Numbered from the stretch's first letter, positions 34,136-45,273 are shown. The stretch is 64,000 bases of DNA from Seminavis robusta (GCA_903772945.1 CAICTM010000074.1:62001-126000), one strand, 5' to 3'. Translations and numbers: made by a program. The notes: generated from the letters alone by a model not told the origin.

Positions 34136-34651
34136 TTACTTCTGATTTGAACTCAAAAGGAGTGCCACAATGAGCCCATACAATCCAATGGCTTCCAAAA
34201 AGACCAACACGCACAAGAATCGCCACCCCACAATCAAGGGTTTGCTGAAATCAGACGAGATCAAACCATCTGTGAGACCACCATCGGTGTTGTTTTCGCT
34301 TGGACGACGTTCCTGTTTGGCGTAATGAAGCTTCATGTAGCCGGCCGTGTACTTGGCAATTCCCATTCCTGACGCCAAGCAAGTCAATCCAACCGCCAAA
34401 CCAGCGGCAAAGTTGCGGAATCCCTGTGCTTCGGTCATGTCGTCGTTCATGATATTGTGGCTGACAATGACACCAATGATGCAACCGTAAATGGCCAGGA
34501 CACCGCTAATGATGACGGGGGCCCACGCCGTGAAGCCCACGGCGTGCTGGGCCATGAGACCGGCTGGAACAGACGCCATGCTGGATCCAGCAGCGGAAAG
34601 GAACATTGCCAAAGAGGCGCCAAGTCCGGAGAGCAAGTGAGGATTGGTCAT
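34136..34651 (-). CDS. V-type H+-ATPase proteolipid subunit (c ring)
   Basis: The 171-residue protein has four TM helices in the V-ATPase c order: LSGLGASLAMFLSAAGSSMA, APVIISGVLAIYGCIIGVIV, FRNFAAGLAVGLTCLASGMG, and FLCVLVFLEAIGLYGLIVAL. The Glu in FLEAIGLYG of helix 4 is the proton-carrying carboxylate. I chose the Met at 34651 (MTNPHLLSGLG) since residues upstream of it look like UTR. The loop between helices 3 and 4 is longer and more polar than usual (KQERRPSENNTDGG and on, ~25 extra residues). The subunit builds the rotor ring in vacuolar or silica-compartment-type membranes that acidify organelles. Confidence 0.85.
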   Translation of the reverse strand: MTNPHLLSGLGASLAMFLSAAGSSMASVPAGLMAQHAVGFTAWAPVIISGVLAIYGCIIGVIVSHNIMNDDMTEAQGFRNFAAGLAVGLTCLASGMGIAKYTAGYMKLHYAKQERRPSENNTDGGLTDGLISSDFSKPLIVGWRFLCVLVFLEAIGLYGLIVALLLSSNQK

Positions 34652-35108
34652 GATTGAATGGATTGAGAGAAGGGAGAGTGGAAAGAGGATGTTTTCTTTC
34701 GTCTCTTGGTGGTTTTGTGAGAGTCTTCGATTGATGTTGTGTTCTTGATTGTTGAGTCGAGTGCGAAACTGGTGGGAAAGGAAGATACACGAATGATATC
34801 TTTTTGAAATAAGTCGTGTAACCTGATCCCTCAACTTGATGACTCAGGTTCGGGATACCGGTAGGTCTGGCCTTCCAAGCTGTGCCACAAAGCTTTCTTG
34901 CTTGGTTGGCCTCTTGTTGGATCCAAGGTGGTGGTATCGCTCGGATAATTCAAAGAGCACAAGTTAGATCTAGCCGAAGAATCTCAGTCATCTCCGAAGG
35001 CAGAAACAAAAGCTGTTGGCATTTGTTGAGTTGTGCCATCATCATCGTCTTTTCCTGAATACCCCTCTATTTCAGTGGAAGCACTAAGTTTTATTCATTA
35101 GAGTGACA
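34652..35108. promoter_or_regulatory. Intergenic ~460 bp, divergent promoter region
   Basis: Lies between the starts of the divergent V-ATPase proteolipid and endocytic adaptor genes, so both promoters should be here. No clear motif seen. Confidence 0.4.
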
Positions 35109-37384
35109 ATGTTTGGATGGGGCAATAAAGGACCGACTCCCGCTCAGCGGCACATGAACGATGTGTTGACGAATGAAGGCCTACACGTTCTGAGTACCTT
35201 TGAGCTAAATCGTATTGCTTCCTTGACATACGGTGATGAAGTCTGCGAAGAAATCTTTGAAATGCTCGAACAAATCCAATCCAAGCCCATGGAATACTCC
35301 CCCTTGACGGTTCAGAAATCACTGGTCGTGACCAAGCACGTTCTCGTGTACGGGTCGGAGAAATGCGTCAATTCGTCGATTGCCCTGCAACGAAGCGTGG
35401 AAGCACTGCTGGAATTTAATACAGTCTTGTGGGCACAAAAACTACAAGGAGCTGCAGCTTTCATGTACAAACTCAAAGGTGGTGGTGTGGATCAGGTGTG
35501 TGTGTGTGTGACATTATTATTTTGATTGAGGGAATGGAAATGATGTTACCATTGGAAAATTTTGTATCACGCTGACCTTGGGTAATCTCTTTATCTTTTC
35601 TTTGTATGCAACTAATTTTGTTTTTTAAGGGATATCCCGTGCGAGAAGCTGCCAAAGAAGTATGGCCACTCCTGATTGATGTCATGAAATTGCGAGAATT
35701 GAGAAATTCCAGTGCGGATCCCAACTCTTTGGTGCCAGTAGGAAGCCAAAAAGTTGGATTTCTTTCGGATGAAGTGCGCCATTTCATGTTAAGAAAGAAG
35801 ATACAGGAGCAGGCTGGTAAGAAAGAAAAAGAGATTGTGTCACCGAGAAATTTTGGTGGTTCTTCTCATGGAGTTTCAATTTTTTCCTTCATTTTGCCAG
35901 CCTCGCAGGTCAAAAGTAATCTAGTCAAAGCAGAAGGTGGATTTGGAAGTGGTTATGCCTCCAAAGACGGAAAAATGATTGTCGGGGCGGCACATGGCCT
36001 AGACGAAATGATGAAACAAGCCCAACGAGCCAATAAACGTTTTTCGGACGAAGGAGAAATACTTCCATACGAAATGCCCACTTATGCAGATCCAGCTTCC
36101 ATGAGAAAACCAGGAGCAGGGCCACGAACCACCAAGGCCAGCAACAGCAACAATAAAAGCCCGCAGGCAAAAAAGCAACAACAACAGCAGCAGCAAACCC
36201 CAGTCGGTGATTTGTTGGATTTTTCAGCAGGTATGAGTGGTGGCACTACAACCGGTGATCTACTGGGGACTGGCGGCACCAGCGCTGATTTAATGGGAGG
36301 TGCCGATCTTTTAGGAACCGGTGGTGGAGCAGATCTGCTCGGGACCGGCGGTGGCGCAAGTGCTGATCTTTTGGGAACTAGCGGTGCAGATCCATTTGGT
36401 GGTGGTGGCACTGCGGACCTCTTAGGAACGGCACCGGCTTCTGCAGCAGCATCAGATACCCTTAGTATATTGCTAGACCCTATGGCGGCAGCAACGTCAC
36501 AAACCAGCAACAATACACAGTCTTCTGGTTTACCAGATCTATCCCTGTTGAGTTTATCTCAGAACGGAACAAGCGGCACCTCGACAACGACAACACAAGT
36601 CCACGACCCATTTAGCGCTGCAGCTGCAACCACGGCGGCTGCAGCAGAGGAAGACGGGACCATACCTTCCATCTCCATTACGAGTCCTCCCATGGGTGAT
36701 GTATCACCGTCAGCTATGAATATCATGGGATCTGCTTCAGTCGATGATGACCCGTTTGCGGCGCTGGAAGTCCCTGCTGCCAAGACATCATCAACAATGC
36801 TGTCGGCAAAAGAAGCAGAAAACAGACTATTGGGCGGTGGCACCATCGCAGCTTCAAGCCCTTCAGAACCCATTTCATCGTCGGCAACGAATGTCGATGG
36901 AATAGGATCGCTTTACGGTGGCATGTCCCCAAGCATTGGTCTTGGCAGTGACGCTCCTTCCATGGGATTGAGCATGGCAACGCCAGGAATAAGTCCAGAC
37001 GCAACAACTCCAGCGATGGGAGCAGGCGTTTCGGCTCCAGGCCTAGGTTTAGAAGCGACCATGACAAGTCCAGGCATGGGTCTTGGAGGATTGTCAGGAA
37101 CTAGTACCGGAATGGGTGTTCCTGGAGATTTGCCAGGAATGAGTGAGTTGCCGGGTATGGGAGCCATTCCTGACCCGATGGCGCCATCTGGAATGGGTGG
37201 TTCTGGCCTGAAAGTAGCGCAAACAGTGACCAGCCTCGATCTATCATCATCATACCACAACAATGCTCCCATCGGAGACGACGATGAAGACGGATTTGTG
37301 ATGGGTGGGACGTTTGGAACTGGCTTGGACCCTACGGCAGCCGCACCGGCAGCTCCACCGCCGCCGCCACCTCCACCAATGTAG
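35109..37384 (+). CDS. ENTH-like endocytic/clathrin adaptor with DPF and DLL motifs (three exons)
   Basis: Exons are 35109-35495, 35630-35816 and 35901-37384. Intron 1 is 134 nt (GTGTGT...TTTTAAG, phase 0). Intron 2 is 84 nt (GTAAGA...TTGCCAG, phase 1); it has no stop, so it could be retained. The product is 685 residues. The N-terminal ~190 residues are helical and ENTH-like (YSPLTVQKSLVVTKHVLVYG, LQRSVEALLEFN), followed by an SNLVKAEGGFGSGYASKDGK box. The long C-terminus is disordered: a Gln run, repeated DLLGTGG units, clathrin-box-like LLDF and LLDP, three DPF motifs (ADPFGG, HDPFSA, DDPFAA) that in animals bind the AP-2 appendage, PGMG-rich repeats, and a Pro run. I infer a coat-recruiting role in endocytosis or Golgi traffic. 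Confidence 0.75.
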
Positions 37385-37812
37385 TTGTGAACCATTCGGC
37401 TGAAGCCAAACAAAGCGCACAGTTTGCTCTATCATTCTAGGTCTTTTGCTACTCTTTTCGAGCTTTGAAAATTCTACTTTAGGTGCCACTCTGCAATGTA
37501 TATTTGGAGCGCTTGCGCAGGAAAACCCTGAACATGACGAGTAGGCGGCCTGCCAGAAGTGCACCACCAAAACGTGGATTTTCCTTGTGGGAAAAGATGG
37601 GCTAGTGGCTGCTAACTTACTTGGAAAAAATAGGTGACAATGAGTTGCCCATATCACAAAGTCCAATGAACAGAATCACTACTTGACAATATGCTTTGCA
37701 TACATACAATAAACTTCTACTCATAAAGAAATAATCAGTAGTTCGTTTCATGCTGTGTCCCAAGTTACTCCGTAGGAACGTAGGAACCGATGAACTCTCT
37801 CTCTCGAAACTT
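37385..37812. other. Intergenic 428 bp between convergent genes
   Basis: 3' flanks of two convergent genes. Nothing further seen. Confidence 0.5.
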
Positions 37813-39261
37813 TCATCGAAGCACCAATATCAAGAAAACTGCAACACAAAACCAGTACCAGAGGTCGTCTTCGTACCAAAGGAAGAAGTGTCGAATACGA
37901 TTCATCACTTCAACCAAAGAATGCCAATGCTTGGAGCAGCAGAGCGGGCAGTGGACCCAGGGACCACCTGAATAGCATCTTCTTGCACAGGACAGCATTT
38001 TCGTTGTTTTCCTAATTGCTTTTGTCTTCCAACGTTTTGCATTTCGCACAAACTTGCGCGCAAACTTCGACAAGGACAGATGCAACTTTTGTTTATGATG
38101 ACACAGGAGATGCCACAATTGAATCATTGAATGAGCCAGAGCGTGGAAGTGCTTGTAACAATATTGCTGAAAGCTGATCTGCGAAACAGAAGCAAACCAA
38201 AGCCTTGAAACGGAGAAAATTTGATTTGCTCCCTTGCTTGCTTCTTTCATCCCTTGTGTCACCCTGACGCCTAGCTTCTTGGAACAACTATCCAAGAACG
38301 TGAAAAATAGATGGCAGAGTGGAGGTTTCTCCTTTGCTCGGCTGGCGAGGACGCTTTCGGCTTGAGCACATTTGCTTGGCAATGTGCCGATTAGCTGTCC
38401 CCTTTCGTTCATCCTTGCCCTTTGGATGACTCGGAACGTGCTAGCCATGTTGCCCTGGCTATAGTGTTCATCGCTACGGACGGATATTTCTGCCAAAGCG
38501 AAGCAACCGACATGCTGGAGCGCAACATTCCGTGGGTAAAGGTCCATGGCTCTAATGATCTCATGAACACCAACCAAAGACAGAAAGTCCATTGTTGCTC
38601 TGTCGTCAGCATCTACCATGGACGCCAGACTTCCAAGCAAACGAATTGCATCCTCCTGGAGAAAAGGCTCCGTCTTGTGATTTTGCATTGCTGCCATGAC
38701 CACCTCGATCCCGCCAGCATGAATAGTTTCATTGCTTTGGTTTTGATACCCAGAAAGATAGCGAAGGATTTGGCAGCCTTGTTGCTGAATCGTCGGATCC
38801 AATGGTTGTGATCGCATTGAAGCCACAATCCTATTGGCGCAAGATCCACATGACTGTCCGTTCTTCAATGCCTCAGTCGCCAAGTCTAGGAATCCAACAA
38901 TTTTACTGTCTTTCACTGCAGAATCATTCGAATCCTCTTTAAAAACGGGACCTTCAAGGATACCACTTGCGATTGGAGAAGCGGGGGGAGAACGTGTGGT
39001 GGCCGAAACCAAGAGCAGACACAGCAACACTGGAAAGCCGAAGCCAAGAAGGAAGCAGACTCGTGCATCCGCATCCTTGGTACCGGTAATGCCTTTTTCA
39101 TTCCTTGCAGGAGTTTCCCTACCGGTACTTGGAGCGGAACAATCAGGAAAGCGTCCCGACTGATTGTCAGCATCAGATAGACTATCTCTGTCACTCTCGT
39201 AGACGTGTGCATCGTTGCACTGGCCCGATGAATGCCATGGGTGTTCAGGTTTGGTTTTCAT
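37813..39261 (-). CDS. Armadillo-like repeat protein with one TM segment
   Basis: I chose the Met at 39261 (MKTKPEHPWHSS; A at -3); an in-frame ATG at 39378 adds 39 unstructured residues. A hydrophobic segment (VCFLLGFGFPVLLCLLLVSA) lies near residue 67. ARM-type helical repeats follow: DPTIQQQGCQILRYLSGYQNQ with AGGIEVVMAAMQNH, EDAIRLLGSLASMVD with VGVHEIIRAMDL, and NVALQHVGCFALAEISVRS. The C-terminal ~200 residues, rich in Cys, His and Trp, do not continue the repeat and may be intron or UTR read through in frame, so the 3' end is uncertain. Function unknown; ARM repeats usually bind proteins. Confidence 0.55.
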   Translation of the reverse strand: MKTKPEHPWHSSGQCNDAHVYESDRDSLSDADNQSGRFPDCSAPSTGRETPARNEKGITGTKDADARVCFLLGFGFPVLLCLLLVSATTRSPPASPIASGILEGPVFKEDSNDSAVKDSKIVGFLDLATEALKNGQSCGSCANRIVASMRSQPLDPTIQQQGCQILRYLSGYQNQSNETIHAGGIEVVMAAMQNHKTEPFLQEDAIRLLGSLASMVDADDRATMDFLSLVGVHEIIRAMDLYPRNVALQHVGCFALAEISVRSDEHYSQGNMASTFRVIQRARMNERGQLIGTLPSKCAQAESVLASRAKEKPPLCHLFFTFLDSCSKKLGVRVTQGMKEASKGANQIFSVSRLWFASVSQISFQQYCYKHFHALAHSMIQLWHLLCHHKQKLHLSLSKFARKFVRNAKRWKTKAIRKTTKMLSCARRCYSGGPWVHCPLCCSKHWHSLVEVMNRIRHFFLWYEDDLWYWFCVAVFLILVLR

Positions 39262-39378
39262 CTTTACAAGTTGCAATCGATGAGAGTTCGTAGAGCAACG
39301 GGCGTGGAAGTTTGACTCGTGGCAATGTCGTGGAAACTGCCCCGTGGCAGATTCGATTCTCACTCCTTCGTTTAGCAT

Positions 39379-40230
39379 CAAACCAAGAGCCAAGGCATTG
39401 TCAGTGTCTTTCGCTCTAGCTAGATGATAGATAGCTAGCTAGCTAGATGTTCGTTGCAGTAGATTGTACCAGTGGGGGGAGTCAGTGGAGGCTAGCCAGG
39501 TATGGAGCGAACAAACTTTGGATTTTGGATGACTGCCTACGGCATGGCATGTCGGCGACATACTTGGGTGTGTGCTAACTACCTAGGATGCTTGCATTCT
39601 AATATGACAAATGACAGTACTAGTGGGCCAAAGGGACCTGCTCCAGGAATGCTTCCTGCGCGAAGGGCTACTAGTACCGGTAGAGGCTCCTGAGTTGTCG
39701 ATCACAAGCCTTGTGAGGGACCTGCCGTACTGTGTGTACCAGTACCTGGTACCTAGCTAGTATGGCAGCTCACTCGTAGCTGCGAAATTAATTGTTGGAC
39801 ATTGGATACCGTTATTCAGCCATCCCTTTGTCGTGTTCGTTCCAAGGTTGGCGACACTCTTGCTAGCCACCTTGCTTCGCTCCCTCGGCAAATCCTCCAT
39901 CCTCAAGCTGACAACCATTGCTGGCTAGCTAGATAAAGAGTTGCCGATACCAACACGAGTTGCTGCCTTCTTCGGCTTGCCTTCCCGTCGGATTTCTCGA
40001 GAGAGAATTTTGGTGGCTCGTGAAGGGGGTCCACAGGTGTGTGGGACTGAGGTGCACGAGACCACGTGGGCCCAACCTCAGGTGCACCTCGACCGTTGGA
40101 AACAAATTTCCGATTTGACAACTTTCGCAATGTATTTTCTTCGAAGACAAAGGGGCCATCAAGTGGGTTGCATCCATCTAAGCCACACGAGTATCAGTAG
40201 TGCGCAGACGCATCCGAGAAAGGACCGACA
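39379..40230. promoter_or_regulatory. Intergenic ~850 bp between divergent genes, rich in CTAGCTAG and GGTACC palindromes
   Basis: Several CTAGCTAG runs (39416-39447, ~39756, ~39922) and GTACCAGTACCTGGTACC-like runs (~39737-39755) lie between the divergent armadillo-like and PT-rich genes. No gene supported. Confidence 0.45.
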
Positions 40231-42822
40231 ATGAGCGAGATGCAGGACCGTAGCTGTGCGAAACCAATCATGACACCGCAAATTCGATGGAACTGTTTGG
40301 CAATGCTGATCCTGACGGTGTTCCTTTCCCATGCAATGCCATCCGTATTCGCTTTTCCGATGAGTGATCAAGACTCGTTGACGTCGGCATCGTTTGTAAA
40401 TAGGATTCTGAAAAAAGAAGAAACCGATTCTCCAACCATGTCGCCAACGGCGATCTTCAATGGGGGCAGAAACAATGACAAAAACAACAACGACAAAAAC
40501 AACAACGACAAGAACAAAAATGACAAGGACGAGAATACGTGGGCGCGACCATGGGATGTCGTTACAGGTCCTCCCACAGACAAGCCTTCCAAAGCACCGA
40601 CGACACCCAGGCCCACCAAGGCACCCACAACCGATAAACCATCACAATTTCCAACGGTGGGGCCAACGTCAGGTAGGCCAACATGGGCCCCAGTTACCAG
40701 GTGGCCATCTCCAGCCCCAGTGGCTGCAGTTGCAGCATCTTCAGCTGCACAAACCCCTAGGCCAACCCCCTTTCCCTCGAGTTCTGCGATCGAGACTCCT
40801 CAACCAACACCACTGCCAACACGATTACCAACAACACCTCGACCCACACGATCACCAACAACACCTCGACCATCGCCTTTGCCATCGCAGATGCCTATCA
40901 CGGCAGCCCCGATCACACGGCAGCCAACCCCTTTACCAGGATTACCAACGAGGACACCGACGACAAGTCCGCCAACGTTGTCACCGACTCCAAATCCTTC
41001 TAGTCCGCCAACGTTGTCACCGACTCCAAATCCTTCTAGTCCGCCAACGTTGTCTCCGACTCCAAAACCTTCTCCTTTGCCTACGAATCCTCCCTCGACG
41101 TCTCCGACCGACAAGCCCACATTCAACCCCACGATGCCTCGAACGTTTGCACCCATCCCTGGAGTTCCAAACCCAACATCGCCAGCTCCGACGTCAGCTC
41201 AACCCATGACTCCTGACCCGACGACACTGGCGCCAGTTCCCCCCGCTCAAACAGCAAAGGCCAAACCAGCAAAGACAGAGGAGCTGGAAGCAATGCAAGT
41301 CATCCCCTTTGGCGCCGAGCTTCAGAATATATCCATTGCTTTCTCCGTGTGGTTCCCTGATCGATCCGGTGTCAACGAGGCTGACCACGACAGCATGTCT
41401 GCTACGATTCAGACCGCATTGAGTTCAACGTTGGAGTATCTCTTTTGCGACAGTAGCAAGAGCAGTGACTACTTGGATGATCTGACATATTGGGACAATC
41501 TAGGATTGGAAAATTACAAGGAAGAAAACCGTCTTTGTGCTTTTGTGGAGAATGTTGTTCATGGAGACGGGCTGATTGGTGCTGTGGCGTCGCCGGCATC
41601 GGGCGAAGCGTCATTGCTGAAGACTGCTGAGAATGGTGGTCGATTCCGACTTCTGCAGGGCGGGCAAGGGAACAATAACCTGCAAGCCTACGAAGAGGGA
41701 AAATGGGATGTTGATGAGTGGAAGGATCTGGACGAAAAGTTTGCGACGTGGGAGCAATCGAACCGTGCAGGCGATGGAGGAGGTCAAGCCATATACGCAG
41801 TGGAACCCAACGACAACAAGAACAACGACAACACGGATAACAACAACAAGGATAACGACACTAAAGATGACACCAAAGAGGACGAAGACAATAAGGACAA
41901 CCAACAGCAACAAGTTAAGGAGGACGTGAACCAGGGTCAACAGAACGAGGAAAGGGCGAACGACGCAAAAGCCAATCAGGAGAATCCAAATGATGATAAG
42001 AACAAAGATAAAGAAAACGAGAAGGAGAAGAACGACAAGAAGAACCAAGGCAAGGCTGAAACAGCTCCACCCATTGCCGATGTAGCCGTCATGCTGCAAC
42101 CACCTCACCTGCATCATCATGTGCATTTCAATGCTCACAAGAATCTGGCATATACTTCCTGGAATGTTTCCTGGCCCGTTGTCAGGCTGACAATGAGCTA
42201 TCTCGAACAATCCTGGAATACCCAGTCTAAGAACGGCGACACGGAAGCCGAAGACGTAGTTGCCTATGGGATCGCACTGATGCAACAAGAGCTCAAAGCA
42301 TCTCTGAAAGAAAATGTGAACCTTCGCGTGTTGGATGTCATTCTGGAGGATCTCCTCAAGGAACCCGTCCGAGTGAGTGTTGTGGGACACGAAAAAGAAA
42401 CCTTTGGCATGGACATTCTCCTTGAGGAAGGTGATCATATGGGTTACAACATGACGGCGGCCGAAAAGCAAGAGATGCTGAACCCGCATCCGCTACATGC
42501 AATGCGACTCGTTGGTATGACGCTCTTGCTCTTTACCTTGAAGTTCATTGCGATTCTACTTTTTCTAAGCAGAAGGCGGAAACTTGTTCGGGAAGCAGAG
42601 TTGAAGCGGCATAGGGAAGGAAAGGGTATGCTGGAGGTGAATGGAGTGGAAGAGATGCTGAAGAAAACCAAGACAGCCAGGAGAGACGTGATTGCAACAA
42701 TGCACGATAATCCAAGGAGGAGTCGCAGTGACTCTCGAAGTGAACGAGAATACGAGATGCGCATACCAATGCCGGCTGGATTGGGTAGCACTCGTCGCTC
42801 AGTAAGAGCGGCGGCATTCTAA
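40231..42822 (+). CDS. PT-rich type I membrane protein, diatom family (paralogue 2)
   Basis: Single exon, 863 residues. A signal-anchor-like N-terminus (CLAMLILTVFLSHAMPSVFAF) precedes NDKNNNDKNNNDKNKNDKD repeats, then a long PT/PS spacer (residues ~110-345) with near-identical 38-bp DNA repeats at about 40968-41060. An ectodomain follows: LQNISIAFSVWFPDRSG, LEYLFCDSS, a very acidic and Asn-rich insert (~525-605), then LAYTSWNVSWPVVRLTMSYL and ALMQQELKASLKENVNL. The TM is MRLVGMTLLLFTLKFIAILL; the tail has RRRKLVREAELKRHREGKG, GVEEMLKKTKTARRD and RIPMPAGLGS. Nearly every block aligns with the protein at 28745-30349. Cell-wall or adhesion roles are inferred; binding partners are unknown. Confidence 0.8.
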   Translation: MSEMQDRSCAKPIMTPQIRWNCLAMLILTVFLSHAMPSVFAFPMSDQDSLTSASFVNRILKKEETDSPTMSPTAIFNGGRNNDKNNNDKNNNDKNKNDKDENTWARPWDVVTGPPTDKPSKAPTTPRPTKAPTTDKPSQFPTVGPTSGRPTWAPVTRWPSPAPVAAVAASSAAQTPRPTPFPSSSAIETPQPTPLPTRLPTTPRPTRSPTTPRPSPLPSQMPITAAPITRQPTPLPGLPTRTPTTSPPTLSPTPNPSSPPTLSPTPNPSSPPTLSPTPKPSPLPTNPPSTSPTDKPTFNPTMPRTFAPIPGVPNPTSPAPTSAQPMTPDPTTLAPVPPAQTAKAKPAKTEELEAMQVIPFGAELQNISIAFSVWFPDRSGVNEADHDSMSATIQTALSSTLEYLFCDSSKSSDYLDDLTYWDNLGLENYKEENRLCAFVENVVHGDGLIGAVASPASGEASLLKTAENGGRFRLLQGGQGNNNLQAYEEGKWDVDEWKDLDEKFATWEQSNRAGDGGGQAIYAVEPNDNKNNDNTDNNNKDNDTKDDTKEDEDNKDNQQQQVKEDVNQGQQNEERANDAKANQENPNDDKNKDKENEKEKNDKKNQGKAETAPPIADVAVMLQPPHLHHHVHFNAHKNLAYTSWNVSWPVVRLTMSYLEQSWNTQSKNGDTEAEDVVAYGIALMQQELKASLKENVNLRVLDVILEDLLKEPVRVSVVGHEKETFGMDILLEEGDHMGYNMTAAEKQEMLNPHPLHAMRLVGMTLLLFTLKFIAILLFLSRRRKLVREAELKRHREGKGMLEVNGVEEMLKKTKTARRDVIATMHDNPRRSRSDSRSEREYEMRIPMPAGLGSTRRSVRAAAF

Positions 42823-43024
42823 TTAAACTTTCATCGATCCATCTACCGTAGAGTACATTGCCTGGTTCATGAGATTTTGGTTTAGTAGTTGATTGTTTGA
42901 TTATCGGGAGCTAGCGTGTGCTCCTTTCCATTCCATTCTCGCTACTAGGACCTATTGTGCTTGCACGCGTTCGTCTCCGATTCTCATGTTGCGCTCCAGC
43001 ACAAAACGTACACTTGTCTTGTTA

Positions 43025-44465
43025 TTAGAGAAGCACAATGCCCACTTTGCCGGGTGGCATTTCCGGACAGGCCCAGTTGTAGATGTAATATTGCAGACAC
43101 CCGTCGCCCTTTCCGAACTTGAGATCCTTCAAAAACTCTTCATTGTCCATAAGGTTGAGTGCATTGAAAACATCAGCTTTGCATTGCTTGGCCAGGATCA
43201 AGCAGTCTCTCATGAGATCGGTCAACGACATGGTTGTAGCGACATTGTAGTACGAATACGCAGCGAAGAGTGTGTCATCTTGATTCAGGATGGAACTGGG
43301 CAAATGATAAAAGGAGCAAAAGTCGGTAACGATTCCATCCCCTTCCTTGTCAATGACATAACTGTTGATGACACCTTCTCTTGGCAACAGCCAATGCGCC
43401 ACTTCTGCTTTGGTAAAGAGAATTTTCAATTCGAATTTGTCCAGGTAGCTGACCAACAATTTGTGGACGCCTTCCACGTCCTTTTCTTCCATGGGTCGCA
43501 ATCCTTTGGTATCGGGTTGCTCGGGGAGTCGGTACAATTTGATCATGCGTGCCATGGTTTGTCGAGGGTTCAACCGGGTGAATGCGACCTTGACCAACTT
43601 TTTTGGATTGAGGTTTCGATGATAATACCGCGAACTGGCGACTGGGACGGGCAAGACAGCACCAGCCGTGTAGACGGCCTGAAAGACTCCCGTCTTATTG
43701 ACGCGTCGCGTGATTTCTTTGATCAAGACCGGAGCCAATCGTTTGGACCGCAACTTTTTGTGCACGCAGAGAAAGTTTATTTCGACAATGGGCAATTCAT
43801 TTTGGTAGGCCCTGACTTTGGCAGGAATGGCACTGATAAAGGCGACCAATTTTTTGTTGGACGAGGATCGTACTCCAAACAAGAAATCATCTCGATACCC
43901 AGGCGGTGTCAATGCCCACATGAGGAACTCTTGGGAGTATTCGAATCGAAAGAGGCATTCATCGTCTTCGACGTAGTTTTGGGCCAGCAAATGGTAGAGT
44001 TCATCTCGTTGGGCTGGATCACCCACATTCACATTGGACCATTCGAATCCACCTGGCATGGTGTACGGTTCACTACGGACCTCCTCCACAGGTCGATTGG
44101 GGACAATAGGACCCTCAGGATGGTTCTCGCGTGATCCATGGGGCATTGGCTAAATCCGGGAAGAGAGAAATTCGGTGAGTGGGTGAGTGAACAGCCGTGG
44201 CAGAGCAAAACAAGTCAGACAGGTCAGACCACCAACATCAGGCCTCTTTCTTTCCAAGCAGAATCAGCTTTGTCGGAAAAGCACTCACTTGAGTATCCCA
44301 AAAGGCATGCTTCTTCTCTCCATCTCCTCCTTTGCCATTCGCCGCCTGCCTCTCCGATTCCAATGATTGCTTCTTCATCATTTCAATGATAGCAGCCTCT
44401 GTAGGAGACAACTTGCGCTGATCGCCATTGTCATTGCTGTCCCCACCATCGTCGGGAGTTGTCAT
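43025..44465 (-). CDS. NMT: Glycylpeptide N-tetradecanoyltransferase (N-myristoyltransferase), two exons
   Basis: Exon 1 is 44465-44289, the intron 44288-44150 (GTGAGT...GGATTTAG, 139 nt, phase 0), and exon 2 44149-43025, giving 433 residues. The splice joins FWDTQ to PM, recreating the conserved N-terminal FWDTQP motif. Further hallmarks are EINFLCVHKKLRSKRLAPVL with IKEITRRVN (the myristoyl-CoA site), FQAVYTAGAVLPVPV, YYHRNLNPKKLVKVAF, and the conserved C-terminus LQYYIYNWACPEMPPGKVG ending IVLL, where the terminal carboxylate acts as catalytic base. The enzyme moves myristate from CoA to N-terminal glycine of proteins in the cytosol. It is convergent with the PT-rich gene to its left. Confidence 0.95.
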
Positions 44466-45273
44466 CGTCAAAGATTAGACAGTTGCGTGACGGATCGGGA
44501 GAAAAGCTGGTGCTCTAAAGACTCAACTCAATAAATGATGCAGTAATGATAAATCGTGCACCTTTTCAACCAAAGGCAAGAGTTTCTGGCTGGCACAACA
44601 CGCGCTAAGGGGTGGCTCTTATTTGTGGTACTAGTACCTAGCTAGGTAGAGACAGTCAAGCAAACTTCAGAGAGATACACAATGACGCCGCGCAGGAGAT
44701 GGCCATTGTCAGCCCTTCAAAACCACAATCTTCGATCTGGCTCTTTCGTCTGGCCTTCCTTCTGAAAGAAGGCAAAGTATTCGATCAAGATTCGAATTGT
44801 TTAGCTTAGTTCGAACGGATACCGTACAGTTCAATTGCTGGTTATACAGTAAGCGGTACCAATTACCGTACAGTACTGGTACTGGTACTGGTACGGTGGC
44901 TTGGTTTCGCCGTGCACTGCTCTAGATTGCAGTTGGCCGGCCACCATGTCATCCTCATAGCATGATCTTCCCGCTTTAGACCGCACCAGGCCAAACAAAA
45001 AGAGCATACATCCTAGCTGGATATTCGAGTACTATGTCATAGCTTGTACCGGTATAGCAGAGAGGAAAGAGGAAGACGTCAAAAAGCCGCTCTACATGCC
45101 GTCAAGCTAGTTTACATGCCGGGTTTTACCGACCAGTTTCTCTGTAAACAATGTAGCAAAAATGGTTATAGATCTTTTGGAGGCGCAGCGGATACGCTCA
45201 CAATTTCGGTCAACGCAAAAGCATCAAAGCAGCCAACCAACAGCTATAACCAATAAACTCAATTCAAGCAACC
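44466..45273. other. Intergenic ~810 bp, GTAC-rich palindromic runs
   Basis: No gene supported. ACCGTACAGTACTGGTACTG and similar GTAC runs lie at about 44862-44895, with a CTAGCTAG near 44638. Confidence 0.45.

Noticed and set aside
37813-38400. C-terminal 200 residues of the armadillo-like protein as a separate domain
   Set aside because: They are rich in Cys, Trp and His and lose the repeat pattern. They may be read-through of non-coding DNA, so I did not name a domain.
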